From: JAHEZL01 sp964406465
GTDB taxonomy: Bacteria; Bacteroidota; Bacteroidia; Flavobacteriales_C; GCA-002722245
Assembly: GCA_964406465.1 (NCBI GenBank)
Contig: CAYORT010000017.1
Span: 1 to 64,000, forward strand
Direction: 5' to 3'
Length of the DNA stretch: 64,000 bases
The notes below the pieces were generated by a model, which was given only the letters and a program-made list of their open reading frames with translations, searched no databases and had not been told where the DNA came from. Positions 52,987 to 61,799 of this stretch are shown here, piece after piece (position 1 is the stretch's first letter; each line of letters begins with the position of its first letter). A program made the position numbers and the translations under genes.

Positions 52987-55900
52987 ATGCAAAATAGCGG
53001 AATTCTTAAGGTTTTAACCATTATCCTAGTATTTGTTTGTGTTTACGAACTTACTTTCACTTTTAAAACGAAAAGCGTTGAAGGCGACGCTAAGGCACAA
53101 GCAGGTAATAGCGCTGAGAAATACAGAAGCTTGATAAAAGCCAAAGAGAACGATGTTGTTTTAAATCTATTGGGGGCAGAATATACTTACAAAGAGTGTA
53201 AAGAAAGAGAAATCAACTTAGGTTTGGACTTACGTGGTGGGGTTTCTGTAACTGTGGAGATTGCCTTAGAAAACTTAGTGCGTCAAATGGCGGGAGCGAA
53301 CGCTAATACTCCTGAATTCCAAATGGCAATTGCAAGAGCAAATGAAATTAAAAGAACTAGTGCAGATAATTATGTAGATGTATTCTATGGTGCTTACCAA
53401 GAATTATACAATGCTGGAAAAATTAAACAATCGTTCGTTTCTATTTTCAAAAATCAAGACAACAGCAAAGAGTTGGGTAACGATGCCACTGATAAAGAGG
53501 CGGTAAAATATTTAGAGGAATACGCAGATAAAGCGGTAGATGAGTCTTTCAAAGTATTGAGAACAAGGGTAGTTCAGTTTGGTATTGCTCAGCCATCTAT
53601 CAAGAGAGTCGGTAAAACGGGCAGAATTATGGTTGATCTTCCTGGTGTAGAAGATATTGAGCGTGTTAGAAAGGTGTTGCAAGGTTCAGCTAACTTAGAG
53701 TTCTGGGATACTTACTTAATTGGTGAATTGCAACAAAATGTGGAGCAAGCTGATAAAGAGGCTGCTGCTTATGAAGAGTTTTACAATGCTAATAACAAGA
53801 AAGCTGAAGTAGCTGTTGATACAACGAAGTCGAAAAGTGTATTAGGTTTATTGTCGGCTCAAACTAAGCCTACAACAAAAGACACTGCTAAGAAAGCCCA
53901 AACGGATAGTTCTAAAACCGATGTAGCTAAGGATGATAAGACTACAAAACCTTTGATTTCTAGATTAAGTGGCTGGAACGATGGTTCATTTGCGGTGTTA
54001 TTGGCCGATACCCCTAAAGTGAATTTCTATTTCAACTTGGCTAAGGCTAAAGGGATTTTCGAAAGAAACTTCATGTTAGGATGGGGTAGTGAGGTAATCA
54101 CTGGCGATAAAAAGGCTCAATATGCCCTTACTTATTTCTTAAGAGGTGAGCATGGTGAGGCTAAAGGTGGTTTATCAGGTGATGTTATTAAATATGCTGT
54201 TGCTGAAAACGATCCAGCCGATGGTTCTCCTGTAGTATCTCTTACTTTCAATGCTTCTGGTATGAAGAAGTGGGCAGAAATGACTCAAACTTCATACGAC
54301 AACAGAAGAGCTGTAGGTAACGACGGTAGAATGGCTGGTAGACCAATTGCTATTGTAATGGACGGCTTGGTTTTCTCTGCTCCAGGTGCCAATGATGGTC
54401 CGATCACTGAAGGTCGTACACAAATCTCTGGTGGCGCTGGTAAAGAAGGATGGAACCACGACTTAACTACAGTATTGAATGCAGGTCGTTTCCCTGCTCC
54501 GGTAAAGATTGTTGAAGAAGCTTATGTTGGTCCGTCTTTAGGTGCAGAAGCTGTTCAATCTGGTTTCATGTCATTCTTAATTGCGTTGTTAGCAGTATTG
54601 GTGTTCATGGCTTTCTTCTACGGTAAAGCAGGTTGGATTGCCAACGTAGCGTTGGTAGCGAACTTATTCTTTATTATAGGAGCATTAGCTGCCTTCCCAC
54701 TCATTTCGTTAACGCTTCCTGGTGTTGCCGGTATCGTGCTTACAGTGGGTATGTCGGTAGATGCCAACGTACTTATCTACGAGCGTATTCGTGAGGAGCT
54801 TCGAGCAGGTAAAGGAATTAAATTGGCTTTGAATGATGGTTATAAGCATGCTATGTCGGCGATTATCGATAGTAACTTCACTTCTTTAATTACCGGTATC
54901 ATTCTTTGGTATTTCGGTTCTGGTGTGATTGAAGGTTTTGCTCAAACTTTGGTAATCGGTATCCTTACTTCATTGTTTGCATCATTGTTTATCTCTAGAA
55001 TTATTTTCGATGCTTTATTGAAAAGAGATAAGATGTTGACTTTTGCTACTAAGAACACCGAGAACTTCATGTTGGGTGCCAACTATAAGATTATAGGTAA
55101 CAGAAAGAAAGCTTATGCTTTATCTATTATCTTTTCTGTGGTGGCGATTTTGTCTATTGCTACTAAAGGCTTCGACTTAGGTGTTGATTTCTCGGGTGGT
55201 AGAACATATATCGTTCGCTTCGATAAGGCAGTTGATGGTACTAAAATAGCAGAGTCTTTAACTAAGGAATTTGTTGATGCAAGAGGCAATGCTTTGGCTC
55301 CAGAGGTTAAACAATATGGTGAAGACAATCAGTTCGCTATCACTACTAGGTATTTGATTGATGAAGCTGGAAATGATGTGAATCAAAAAGTTGAGGCTAA
55401 GTTGTTTGCTGGTTTGAAACCATTCTTGCCTGTCGATATGGATTTTACAACTTTCTCAAAAGATAAAGAAGGTAAAACTATTGGTAGAATGAATTCGATT
55501 GCAGTTGGTGCTGAGGTTGCAGATGATATTAAAACGTCGGCCTTCTGGTCGGTATTACTTTCATTAGTAGCGATCTTTATCTATGTATTTGTAAGATTCC
55601 GTAAATTGTCATTTAGTGTTGGCGCTTTGGTGGCTTTATTCCACGACGTGTTATTCTTGTTGGGCTTATTCTCTATATTGCATGGTATTGTTCCATTCTC
55701 ATTAGAAATCAATCAGGCCTTTATTGCAGCGGTATTAACTGTATTGGGGTACTCTATCAATGACACGGTGGTAGTATTCGATAGAATTCGTGAGTACAAT
55801 TTGTTATATAGTAACAAGAAAAGTGTTGGAGATATTGCAAACATAGCCTTAAACAGTACATTCGGTAGAACAATCAATACCTCTATGACTATCTTCTTGG

Positions 55901-56058
55901 TATTGTTGGCAATCTTCATCTTTGGAGGTGAGTCTATTCGCGGATTCTCTTTCGCATTGTTGATTGGTATTGTTGTAGGTACTTATTCTTCATTGTTCAT
56001 TGCTACACCTATATATGTAGACATGGCAAAAAACGATAAAGATGCTATTAAAGAGTAG
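52987..56058 (+). CDS. secDF: Protein translocase subunits SecD and SecF, fused
   Basis: A 1023-residue fusion of the SecD and SecF export motor that pulls preproteins across the inner membrane using the proton gradient. SecD shows LGLDLRGGVSVTVE (near 75) and VGMSVDANVLIYERIREE; SecF shows GVDFSGGRTYIVRF and LGYSINDTVVVFDRIREY. Six plus six TM helices are visible. Residues 280-325 (KPTTKDTAKKAQTDSSKTDVAKDDKTTK) are a low-complexity insertion typical of Bacteroidota SecDF. The fused form is usual in this phylum. tatA overlaps its end. Confidence 0.97.
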   Translation: MQNSGILKVLTIILVFVCVYELTFTFKTKSVEGDAKAQAGNSAEKYRSLIKAKENDVVLNLLGAEYTYKECKEREINLGLDLRGGVSVTVEIALENLVRQMAGANANTPEFQMAIARANEIKRTSADNYVDVFYGAYQELYNAGKIKQSFVSIFKNQDNSKELGNDATDKEAVKYLEEYADKAVDESFKVLRTRVVQFGIAQPSIKRVGKTGRIMVDLPGVEDIERVRKVLQGSANLEFWDTYLIGELQQNVEQADKEAAAYEEFYNANNKKAEVAVDTTKSKSVLGLLSAQTKPTTKDTAKKAQTDSSKTDVAKDDKTTKPLISRLSGWNDGSFAVLLADTPKVNFYFNLAKAKGIFERNFMLGWGSEVITGDKKAQYALTYFLRGEHGEAKGGLSGDVIKYAVAENDPADGSPVVSLTFNASGMKKWAEMTQTSYDNRRAVGNDGRMAGRPIAIVMDGLVFSAPGANDGPITEGRTQISGGAGKEGWNHDLTTVLNAGRFPAPVKIVEEAYVGPSLGAEAVQSGFMSFLIALLAVLVFMAFFYGKAGWIANVALVANLFFIIGALAAFPLISLTLPGVAGIVLTVGMSVDANVLIYERIREELRAGKGIKLALNDGYKHAMSAIIDSNFTSLITGIILWYFGSGVIEGFAQTLVIGILTSLFASLFISRIIFDALLKRDKMLTFATKNTENFMLGANYKIIGNRKKAYALSIIFSVVAILSIATKGFDLGVDFSGGRTYIVRFDKAVDGTKIAESLTKEFVDARGNALAPEVKQYGEDNQFAITTRYLIDEAGNDVNQKVEAKLFAGLKPFLPVDMDFTTFSKDKEGKTIGRMNSIAVGAEVADDIKTSAFWSVLLSLVAIFIYVFVRFRKLSFSVGALVALFHDVLFLLGLFSILHGIVPFSLEINQAFIAAVLTVLGYSINDTVVVFDRIREYNLLYSNKKSVGDIANIALNSTFGRTINTSMTIFLVLLAIFIFGGESIRGFSFALLIGIVVGTYSSLFIATPIYVDMAKNDKDAIKE

Positions 56059-56299
56059 TCACCTTCTTTTTCTATCGCCAAGCGGTGGCGAAATCATGCT
56101 CATTTTAGTAGTGATTTTGCTTTTGTTTGGCTCTAAGAATATTCCCGAAATTGCGCGTAACCTTGGTAAGGGTATGCGTGAAATCAAAAATGTAACAGGG
56201 GAGATTCAAAATGAAATTAAGAAGGGGATGCATGAAGAAACTAAACAAGTACAGGACATAGCAGATGAATTGCAGAAGGATGTAGATAAAACCCTGTAA
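56042..56299 (+). CDS. tatA: Twin-arginine translocase subunit TatA/E
   Basis: An 85-residue protein with one TM helix followed by an amphipathic helix. GGEIMLILVVILLLFGSKNIPEIARNLGKGMREIKN contains the FGxxxxPxxxRxxGKG hinge of TatA, and a coiled polar tail follows. The ATG lies inside the last codons of secDF (17-nt overlap), which retains the GGEI element at the usual distance; the internal ATG at 56096 would remove it. It probably forms the Tat pore with TatC, located elsewhere. Confidence 0.88.
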   Translation: MLLKSSHLLFLSPSGGEIMLILVVILLLFGSKNIPEIARNLGKGMREIKNVTGEIQNEIKKGMHEETKQVQDIADELQKDVDKTL

Positions 56300-56398
56300 T
56301 TGCTTAATGAATTGTAATAATTGGAAATTTTTTTTGTTGTTTCCTAAAAAAATATTGATACTTTTAGCTTTCTTAATAGGGGTAATTAAAAATTAAAA

Positions 56399-58501
56399 AT
56401 GATGAATTTAAAGAGTTCTTTTTATGCTGTAGCCATTGTGTTAGCAGCTTTTACATTTACTAGATGTGGTTCATCTGTTGGTACAGCAGAGCAATTACAC
56501 GACGAAAAGAAATATTCTTTAGCAGCCGAAAAACTTATTGATAAGTTGGCGAAAGAACCAAACGAAGCTAAAAAAGCAGAGATTACCTATCAAATTGCCG
56601 AGAATTACATGGCGGTTAGAAAGTATGATTTAGCTGTTCAATGGTATGAAAACGCCGAAAAAGTAAATTATGGTGAAGCTCACCCTGAGTTGATCCTTAA
56701 ATTGGCCGATGCTTACAAAGCTACTTGCCGTTACGATGAGGCTCAAAAAAAATACAACGAATACCTAAAACGCGTTCCAAATGACAAACAAGCGCTTAAC
56801 GGTGCTAAGGCTTGTGAATTGGGTGCTGAATGGCAAAACAAACCAACTCGTCACAAAATTGAAAATGTGGTGATGTTGAACACAGCTAATGATGATGTGG
56901 CTCCTATTTACATCTACAAAAACGCTAACAAGAAAACTTACAATCAATTGCTTTTCTATTCTTACAGACCGGGTACAACTGGTGGTGTGGAGTCGGAAGT
57001 AATGGGACAAAGTTTTCCCGACTTGTTTGCTTCTACTTTAGATAATAAAGGTAAATGGAGTGTTCCAGCGATTATCCCTGGTGATGCAAATACTCCTTAC
57101 GCTGAAGGTGGTTCAACTTACGATCCTAAAAACAAAGTATTGTACTTTACAAGATGTACTAAAGAGAAAAAAGAAAATACCTATTGCGCTATTTACACTG
57201 CAAAAGGTGATGATAAAAAGTTAGAGGGTTCAATTTTATTGGGTGGTCTTGGTCCGGATACATTTAACATCGCTCAACCAGCTTTGAGTCCAGATGGTAT
57301 GAAATTATACTTTGTATCTAATATGCCAGGCGGACAAGGTGGTAGTGATATTTGGGTAACAAACTATGATAAAGGAACCAAAACTTGGGGTAGCCCAGTT
57401 AACCTTGGTCCGGAAATCAACACCGCTAAAAACGAAATGTTCCCTTTCATCCACAATGATGGTACTTTATACTTCAGTTCAAATGGTCATATCGGTATAG
57501 GTGGATACGACTTATTTAAAGCAGCTAGCAACCAATCTTCTTTTGGGCCGGTTGTAAACTTAAGATACCCAATGAACTCATGTGCTGATGATGTTGCCAT
57601 CATCTTTGAAGATAAAGCTGAAAGAGGTTATTTAACTTCAAACAGAACTGGTAGCAAAGGTGGTTTGGATATTTGGTCGTTTAACTTGCCTCCTATTGAG
57701 ATTACATGTAAAGGTGTGGTAAGTGTTTTAGGAGATACAAACACTAAAGTTGCAAATGTTAAGGTTACTGTAAAAGTGAGTGACAATACTCAATTAGATT
57801 TAGTTTCTGATGCAAGTGGTAAATTTGAATTCAAATTAGCTCCAAACATGAACTATACTATTGGAGGTAAATCTGAAGAAGTTCACCAAGATGGTCCTTG
57901 GAACGTAAAAGGGAAATTGAAATACTTCTCTTCTAAAGAGTTATTGGTATCGACTGTTAATGTTAATGAATCAAGAAACTACGAATGTAGAGTGGAACTT
58001 CCTCCAATCCCTACAACAGGTATTGAATTACCAAACATTGAGTACGAATACAACAAGTCAGTGTTGACGCCAGAGGCTAAAATCAGCTTGAATGGTTTGG
58101 TGGATATCTTGAAAGAAAATCCAACACTTTCTATCGAGTTAGGTTCTCATACCGACTTTAGAGGTAGTGCTGATTATAACAGAAAACTAGCTCAAGCCCG
58201 TGCTGAATCTGCAGTTAGATATTTGATTGAAAAAGGAATTGATCCAAGCAGAATGAAAGCAAAAGGTTTTGGTGAAGACAAACCAAAAGTAATCAATGAG
58301 CAAAATTTGAAATTCGTTCCAGAGAAATATAGATCAGTTTTCCCAATTGGAACTGTGTTAGATGAGAAATTCATTAATTCATTAAAAACTAAGGAATTAA
58401 CTGAAGCAGCTCACCAGTTAAACCGTCGTACTGAATTCCAAGTATTGTGTTCTGACTGGGCAGCAGGTAAAGCGGCTGACGCATGTATGTCAAATAAATA
58501 G
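56399..58501 (+). CDS. PorE-like OmpA-family lipoprotein (TPR, PD40, CRD, OmpA)
   Basis: A 700-residue envelope protein with lipobox-like TFTRC near residue 23. Order: TPR helices (about 30-145), PD40 propeller blades (PALSPDGMKLYFVSNMPGGQGGSDIWVTN and LYFSSNGHIGIGGYDLFKAA), CRD-like beta domain (about 435-530, GVVSVLGDTNTKVANVKVTV), and an OmpA domain (IEYEYNKSVLTPEA, GSHTDFRGSADYNRKLAQARAESAV). This matches PorE of Porphyromonas gingivalis, a T9SS peptidoglycan-anchoring component, more closely than the copy at 22933 because it is a lipoprotein. Confidence 0.85.
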   Translation: MMNLKSSFYAVAIVLAAFTFTRCGSSVGTAEQLHDEKKYSLAAEKLIDKLAKEPNEAKKAEITYQIAENYMAVRKYDLAVQWYENAEKVNYGEAHPELILKLADAYKATCRYDEAQKKYNEYLKRVPNDKQALNGAKACELGAEWQNKPTRHKIENVVMLNTANDDVAPIYIYKNANKKTYNQLLFYSYRPGTTGGVESEVMGQSFPDLFASTLDNKGKWSVPAIIPGDANTPYAEGGSTYDPKNKVLYFTRCTKEKKENTYCAIYTAKGDDKKLEGSILLGGLGPDTFNIAQPALSPDGMKLYFVSNMPGGQGGSDIWVTNYDKGTKTWGSPVNLGPEINTAKNEMFPFIHNDGTLYFSSNGHIGIGGYDLFKAASNQSSFGPVVNLRYPMNSCADDVAIIFEDKAERGYLTSNRTGSKGGLDIWSFNLPPIEITCKGVVSVLGDTNTKVANVKVTVKVSDNTQLDLVSDASGKFEFKLAPNMNYTIGGKSEEVHQDGPWNVKGKLKYFSSKELLVSTVNVNESRNYECRVELPPIPTTGIELPNIEYEYNKSVLTPEAKISLNGLVDILKENPTLSIELGSHTDFRGSADYNRKLAQARAESAVRYLIEKGIDPSRMKAKGFGEDKPKVINEQNLKFVPEKYRSVFPIGTVLDEKFINSLKTKELTEAAHQLNRRTEFQVLCSDWAAGKAADACMSNK

Positions 58502-58522
58502 CATAACAATTTTATATATGAT

Positions 58523-58552
58523 AAAGCATCCCTATTTTTGGGATGCTTTTCA
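58523..58552 (+). terminator. Rho-independent terminator
   Basis: A stem AAAGCATCCC / GGGATGCTTT with a T-rich loop and trailing T, 21 nt after the PorE-like gene and 12 nt before purM. It overlaps the region where a longer purM start would lie, which supports the ATG at 58564. Confidence 0.85.
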
Positions 58553-58563
58553 TTTTTATTCAA

Positions 58564-59736
58564 ATGACACAAGACTCAAGATATAAACTGCGCGGAGTTT
58601 CGGCTTCAAAAGAAGATGTACACGCGGCAATAAAAAATGTAGATAAGGGTATTTATCCACGTGCTTTCTGCAAGATAGTTCCCGATATATTAGGAGGTGA
58701 TGATGCCTATTGCAACATCATGCATGCCGATGGTGCCGGTACTAAATCTTCACTTGCATACCTCTATTGGAAAGAAACAGGAGATTTATCGGTGTGGAAA
58801 GGTATTGCTCAAGATGCCGTTATTATGAACATCGATGATTTACTTTGTGTAGGCGCTACAAACGGTATTTTATTGTCGTCTACCATAGGTAGAAATAAAA
58901 ACTTGGTTCCGGGTGAAGTGATTTCAGCTATCATCAATGGCACTGAAGAGGTTTTGCAAGATTTACGCGATAATGGTATTGGAATTTATTCTACTGGCGG
59001 CGAAACAGCCGACGTGGGGGATTTGGTAAGAACAATCATTGTTGATTCAACCGTGACTTGTAGAATGAAGAAAAGCGAAGTGATTAGCAACGAAAAATTA
59101 GCTCCTAATCAAGTGATTGTGGGGATGGCTTCTTTCGGACAAGCTACTTACGAAAAAGAATACAATGGGGGAATGGGGAGTAACGGACTCACTTCTGCTC
59201 GCCATGACGTTTTTAATAAAATGTTGGGCAACAAATATCCTGAGAGCTTCGACCCTGGAGTTCCACACGACTTAATTTATTCGGGCTCTCGTTCTTTGTT
59301 AGATGCAGTAGAAGGTTCTCCTGTGAATGCAGGGAAATTGGTGTTGTCTCCAACTAGAACTTACGCCCCGGTAATGAAAAAGATTTTAGAGGAATATCGT
59401 GAAGTAATTGGCGGATTGGTTCATTGCAGTGGTGGTGCGCAAACTAAAGTTTTGCATTTTATCAATGATTTGAAAGTGGTTAAAAACAATCTCTTTGAAT
59501 TGCCTCCTCTGTTTAAGATGATTCAAAAGGAAAGTAATACTTCTTGGGAAGAAATGTATAAAGTGTTCAATATGGGCCATAGAATGGAAGTGTACATCGA
59601 TGAGAAATATGCGCAAGCTATCATTGATATCGCTAAAAGTTTTAATATCGACGCTAAGATTATCGGCCATACAGAGGCTTTTCAAGGAAAACAGGTACAA
59701 GTAGAATCGCAATTTGGAAAGTTTATTTACAGTTAA
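58564..59736 (+). CDS. purM: Phosphoribosylformylglycinamidine cyclo-ligase (AIR synthase)
   Basis: A 390-residue AIRS-superfamily enzyme in purine synthesis. MHADGAGTKSSLAYLY, QDAVIMNIDDLLCVGATNGI, STGGETADVGDLVRTI and GLVHCSGGAQTKVLHFI are landmarks of the longer PurM-like form seen in Bacteroidota. I start at MTQDSRYK; an upstream start would begin inside the terminator. prfA follows after 3 nt. Confidence 0.88.
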   Translation: MTQDSRYKLRGVSASKEDVHAAIKNVDKGIYPRAFCKIVPDILGGDDAYCNIMHADGAGTKSSLAYLYWKETGDLSVWKGIAQDAVIMNIDDLLCVGATNGILLSSTIGRNKNLVPGEVISAIINGTEEVLQDLRDNGIGIYSTGGETADVGDLVRTIIVDSTVTCRMKKSEVISNEKLAPNQVIVGMASFGQATYEKEYNGGMGSNGLTSARHDVFNKMLGNKYPESFDPGVPHDLIYSGSRSLLDAVEGSPVNAGKLVLSPTRTYAPVMKKILEEYREVIGGLVHCSGGAQTKVLHFINDLKVVKNNLFELPPLFKMIQKESNTSWEEMYKVFNMGHRMEVYIDEKYAQAIIDIAKSFNIDAKIIGHTEAFQGKQVQVESQFGKFIYS

Positions 59737-59739
59737 GAC

Positions 59740-60825
59740 ATGAAGGATTTAGTTCAGAAATTATACAGCATTAAATTGCGTTACGACGAGGTAGGTGAGC
59801 AGCTTACGCTTCCCGATGTTGTGTCGAATCAAAAACGCTACATGGAATATAGCAAAGAATACAAGGAGTTAAAACCTGTTGCCGATGCATATGTTGAATT
59901 GAAAAATATTATCGATAACATCGAATCATCGAAGGAGCTGCTTAAAACAGAAACCGACCCCGATTTCATTGAAATGGCAAAAGCCGAATTGTATGAGTTG
60001 GAGGCGAAACGCCTAAAGATGGAGGAGGATGTGAAATGGTTACTTATTCCTAAAGATCCAGAAGATAACAAGAATGCTATCGTGGAGTTACGCGCCGGTA
60101 CTGGTGGTGATGAGGCGTGTATCTTCGTTGAAGATTGCAGTAGAATGTATACCATGTTCTTTAAGAGCAAAGGGTGGACTACAGAGATATTGAACTCTGC
60201 GCCCGGCGGAACCAAAGGAATCAAAGAGATAACATTTAGCGTGAGCGGTGAAAATATCTATGGCGAATTGAAGTTCGAATCGGGAGTTCATCGTGTACAA
60301 AGGGTGCCAGAAACAGAGTCGCAAGGAAGAGTTCATACTTCGGCAATTACAGTGGCTGTGCTTCCAGAAATTGAGGAAGTTGATTTTGTGTTGAATATGA
60401 ATGATGTAAAGAAAGATACTTTTAGAGCATCAGGTGCTGGTGGTCAGCACGTAAATAAAACCGAATCAGCTATTCGTTTAACGCACATCCCAACAGGTAC
60501 AGTGGTTGAATGTCAGGACGGCCGTTCACAGCACAAAAACTACGAGCAAGCTTTATCGGTATTGAGATCGAGATTGTACCAAGCTGAAGCCGATAAGCTC
60601 CATGCCGAGCGCGCAGCACATCGTAAATCATTGGTTTCTACCGGCGACAGATCTGCTAAAATTAGAACATACAACTATCCGCAAGGAAGGGTGACAGACC
60701 ATAGAATTGGTAAAACTATTTACAATCTGCCTGCCTTTATGAATGGTGATATGGAGGATATGATAGAAGCGCTTAAAATGGCCGAAAATACAGAGAAACT
60801 TAAAGAAGGAAGCGGAACTTTTTAA
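59740..60825 (+). CDS. prfA: Peptide chain release factor 1
   Basis: A 361-residue release factor for UAA and UAG. The GGQ catalytic tripeptide is at 234-236 (SGAGGQHVNKTESAIRLTH), and the codon-recognition PxT tripeptide is P190-E191-T192 (RVPETESQGRVHTSA), RF1-type rather than the SPF of RF2. Length is normal. It is the middle gene of purM-prfA-pyrF. Confidence 0.97.
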   Translation: MKDLVQKLYSIKLRYDEVGEQLTLPDVVSNQKRYMEYSKEYKELKPVADAYVELKNIIDNIESSKELLKTETDPDFIEMAKAELYELEAKRLKMEEDVKWLLIPKDPEDNKNAIVELRAGTGGDEACIFVEDCSRMYTMFFKSKGWTTEILNSAPGGTKGIKEITFSVSGENIYGELKFESGVHRVQRVPETESQGRVHTSAITVAVLPEIEEVDFVLNMNDVKKDTFRASGAGGQHVNKTESAIRLTHIPTGTVVECQDGRSQHKNYEQALSVLRSRLYQAEADKLHAERAAHRKSLVSTGDRSAKIRTYNYPQGRVTDHRIGKTIYNLPAFMNGDMEDMIEALKMAENTEKLKEGSGTF

Positions 60826-60826
60826 G

Positions 60827-60856
60827 TGTTTAATGTTCAATGTTAGCTAACTAAAC
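60827..60856 (+). repeat. Heptad-repeat element E, half-length (prfA to pyrF)
   Basis: GTTTAAT, GTTCAAT and the palindrome GTTAGCTAAC, then CTAAACC, fill the 32-nt gap between prfA and pyrF and abut the pyrF ATG. The core is identical to array D but the right arm is reduced to about one unit, so this looks like a truncated copy. Confidence 0.75.
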
Positions 60857-60857
60857 C

Positions 60858-61682
60858 ATGACGAGAGAAGAATTATTCAAAAACATACAGCGCAAAAAAT
60901 CATTTTTATGCGTTGGTCTAGATACCGATATTCAGAAAATACCTGCTTTCTTAAGAGATACCGAAGACCCGATTTTTGAGTTCAATAAAAGAATTATTGA
61001 TGCCACTAAAGATTTCTGTGTGTCATACAAACCTAATACTGCCTTCTATGAGGCGATGGGCGCAAAAGGCTGGGAAACATTGAAAAAAACACTTGAATAC
61101 ATTCCTAAAGATTGCTTTACCATTGCTGATGCTAAAAGAGGTGATATTGGCAATACTTCCGGACTCTATGCCAGAGCTTTTTTTGAAGAATTGGGTGCCG
61201 ATTCAGTTACTGTTGCTCCTTATATGGGCGAAGATTCTGTAACGCCCTTCTTGGCTTATTCAAACAAATGGGTTATTGTTTTGGCGCTTACCTCTAATCA
61301 AGGGGCGCTCGATTTTCAAACACAAGAGCTTACTGAAAATGGAGATTTACTTTTCGAAAAGGTTTTGAAAAAAACTTCTCAATGGGGAAATGCAAACAAT
61401 ACCATGTATGTAGTTGGAGCCACTCGTGCACAGCAATTAGAAAAAGTAAGAGCTATTGTACCGCAAAATTTCTTGCTGATACCAGGTGTTGGTGCGCAGG
61501 GAGGAAGCATGAGTGATGTGTTTAAATATGGAGCAAATGATCAGTGTGGTTTGTTGGTAAATGCATCTCGCAGCATCATTTACGCGTCAAATAACGAAGA
61601 TTTTGCAGATAAAGCTCGCGAAGAAGCGCAAAAAATGCAGATGGAAATGGAAAACTTGCTTGCTTCAAAAGGCTTGATTTGA
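60858..61682 (+). CDS. pyrF: Orotidine 5'-phosphate decarboxylase
   Basis: A 274-residue TIM-barrel enzyme for UMP synthesis, of the longer group related to the mycobacterial type. LCVGLDTD (17-24) and the catalytic DAKRGDIGNT (91-100) are present; YKPNTAFYEAMG and LLIPGVGAQGGSMSDV complete the site. It follows prfA in the same operon. Confidence 0.95.
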   Translation: MTREELFKNIQRKKSFLCVGLDTDIQKIPAFLRDTEDPIFEFNKRIIDATKDFCVSYKPNTAFYEAMGAKGWETLKKTLEYIPKDCFTIADAKRGDIGNTSGLYARAFFEELGADSVTVAPYMGEDSVTPFLAYSNKWVIVLALTSNQGALDFQTQELTENGDLLFEKVLKKTSQWGNANNTMYVVGATRAQQLEKVRAIVPQNFLLIPGVGAQGGSMSDVFKYGANDQCGLLVNASRSIIYASNNEDFADKAREEAQKMQMEMENLLASKGLI

Positions 61683-61799
61683 TAGCGTTTTAAATTGATT
61701 TTAGTTAATATTTAACTGAATTTTGATTCGCTGTTAATTTTTCAACGAAAACTTATTTTCTTCTTTCTATAGTTTAGTAAGCACTAAGCTAAACTAACT

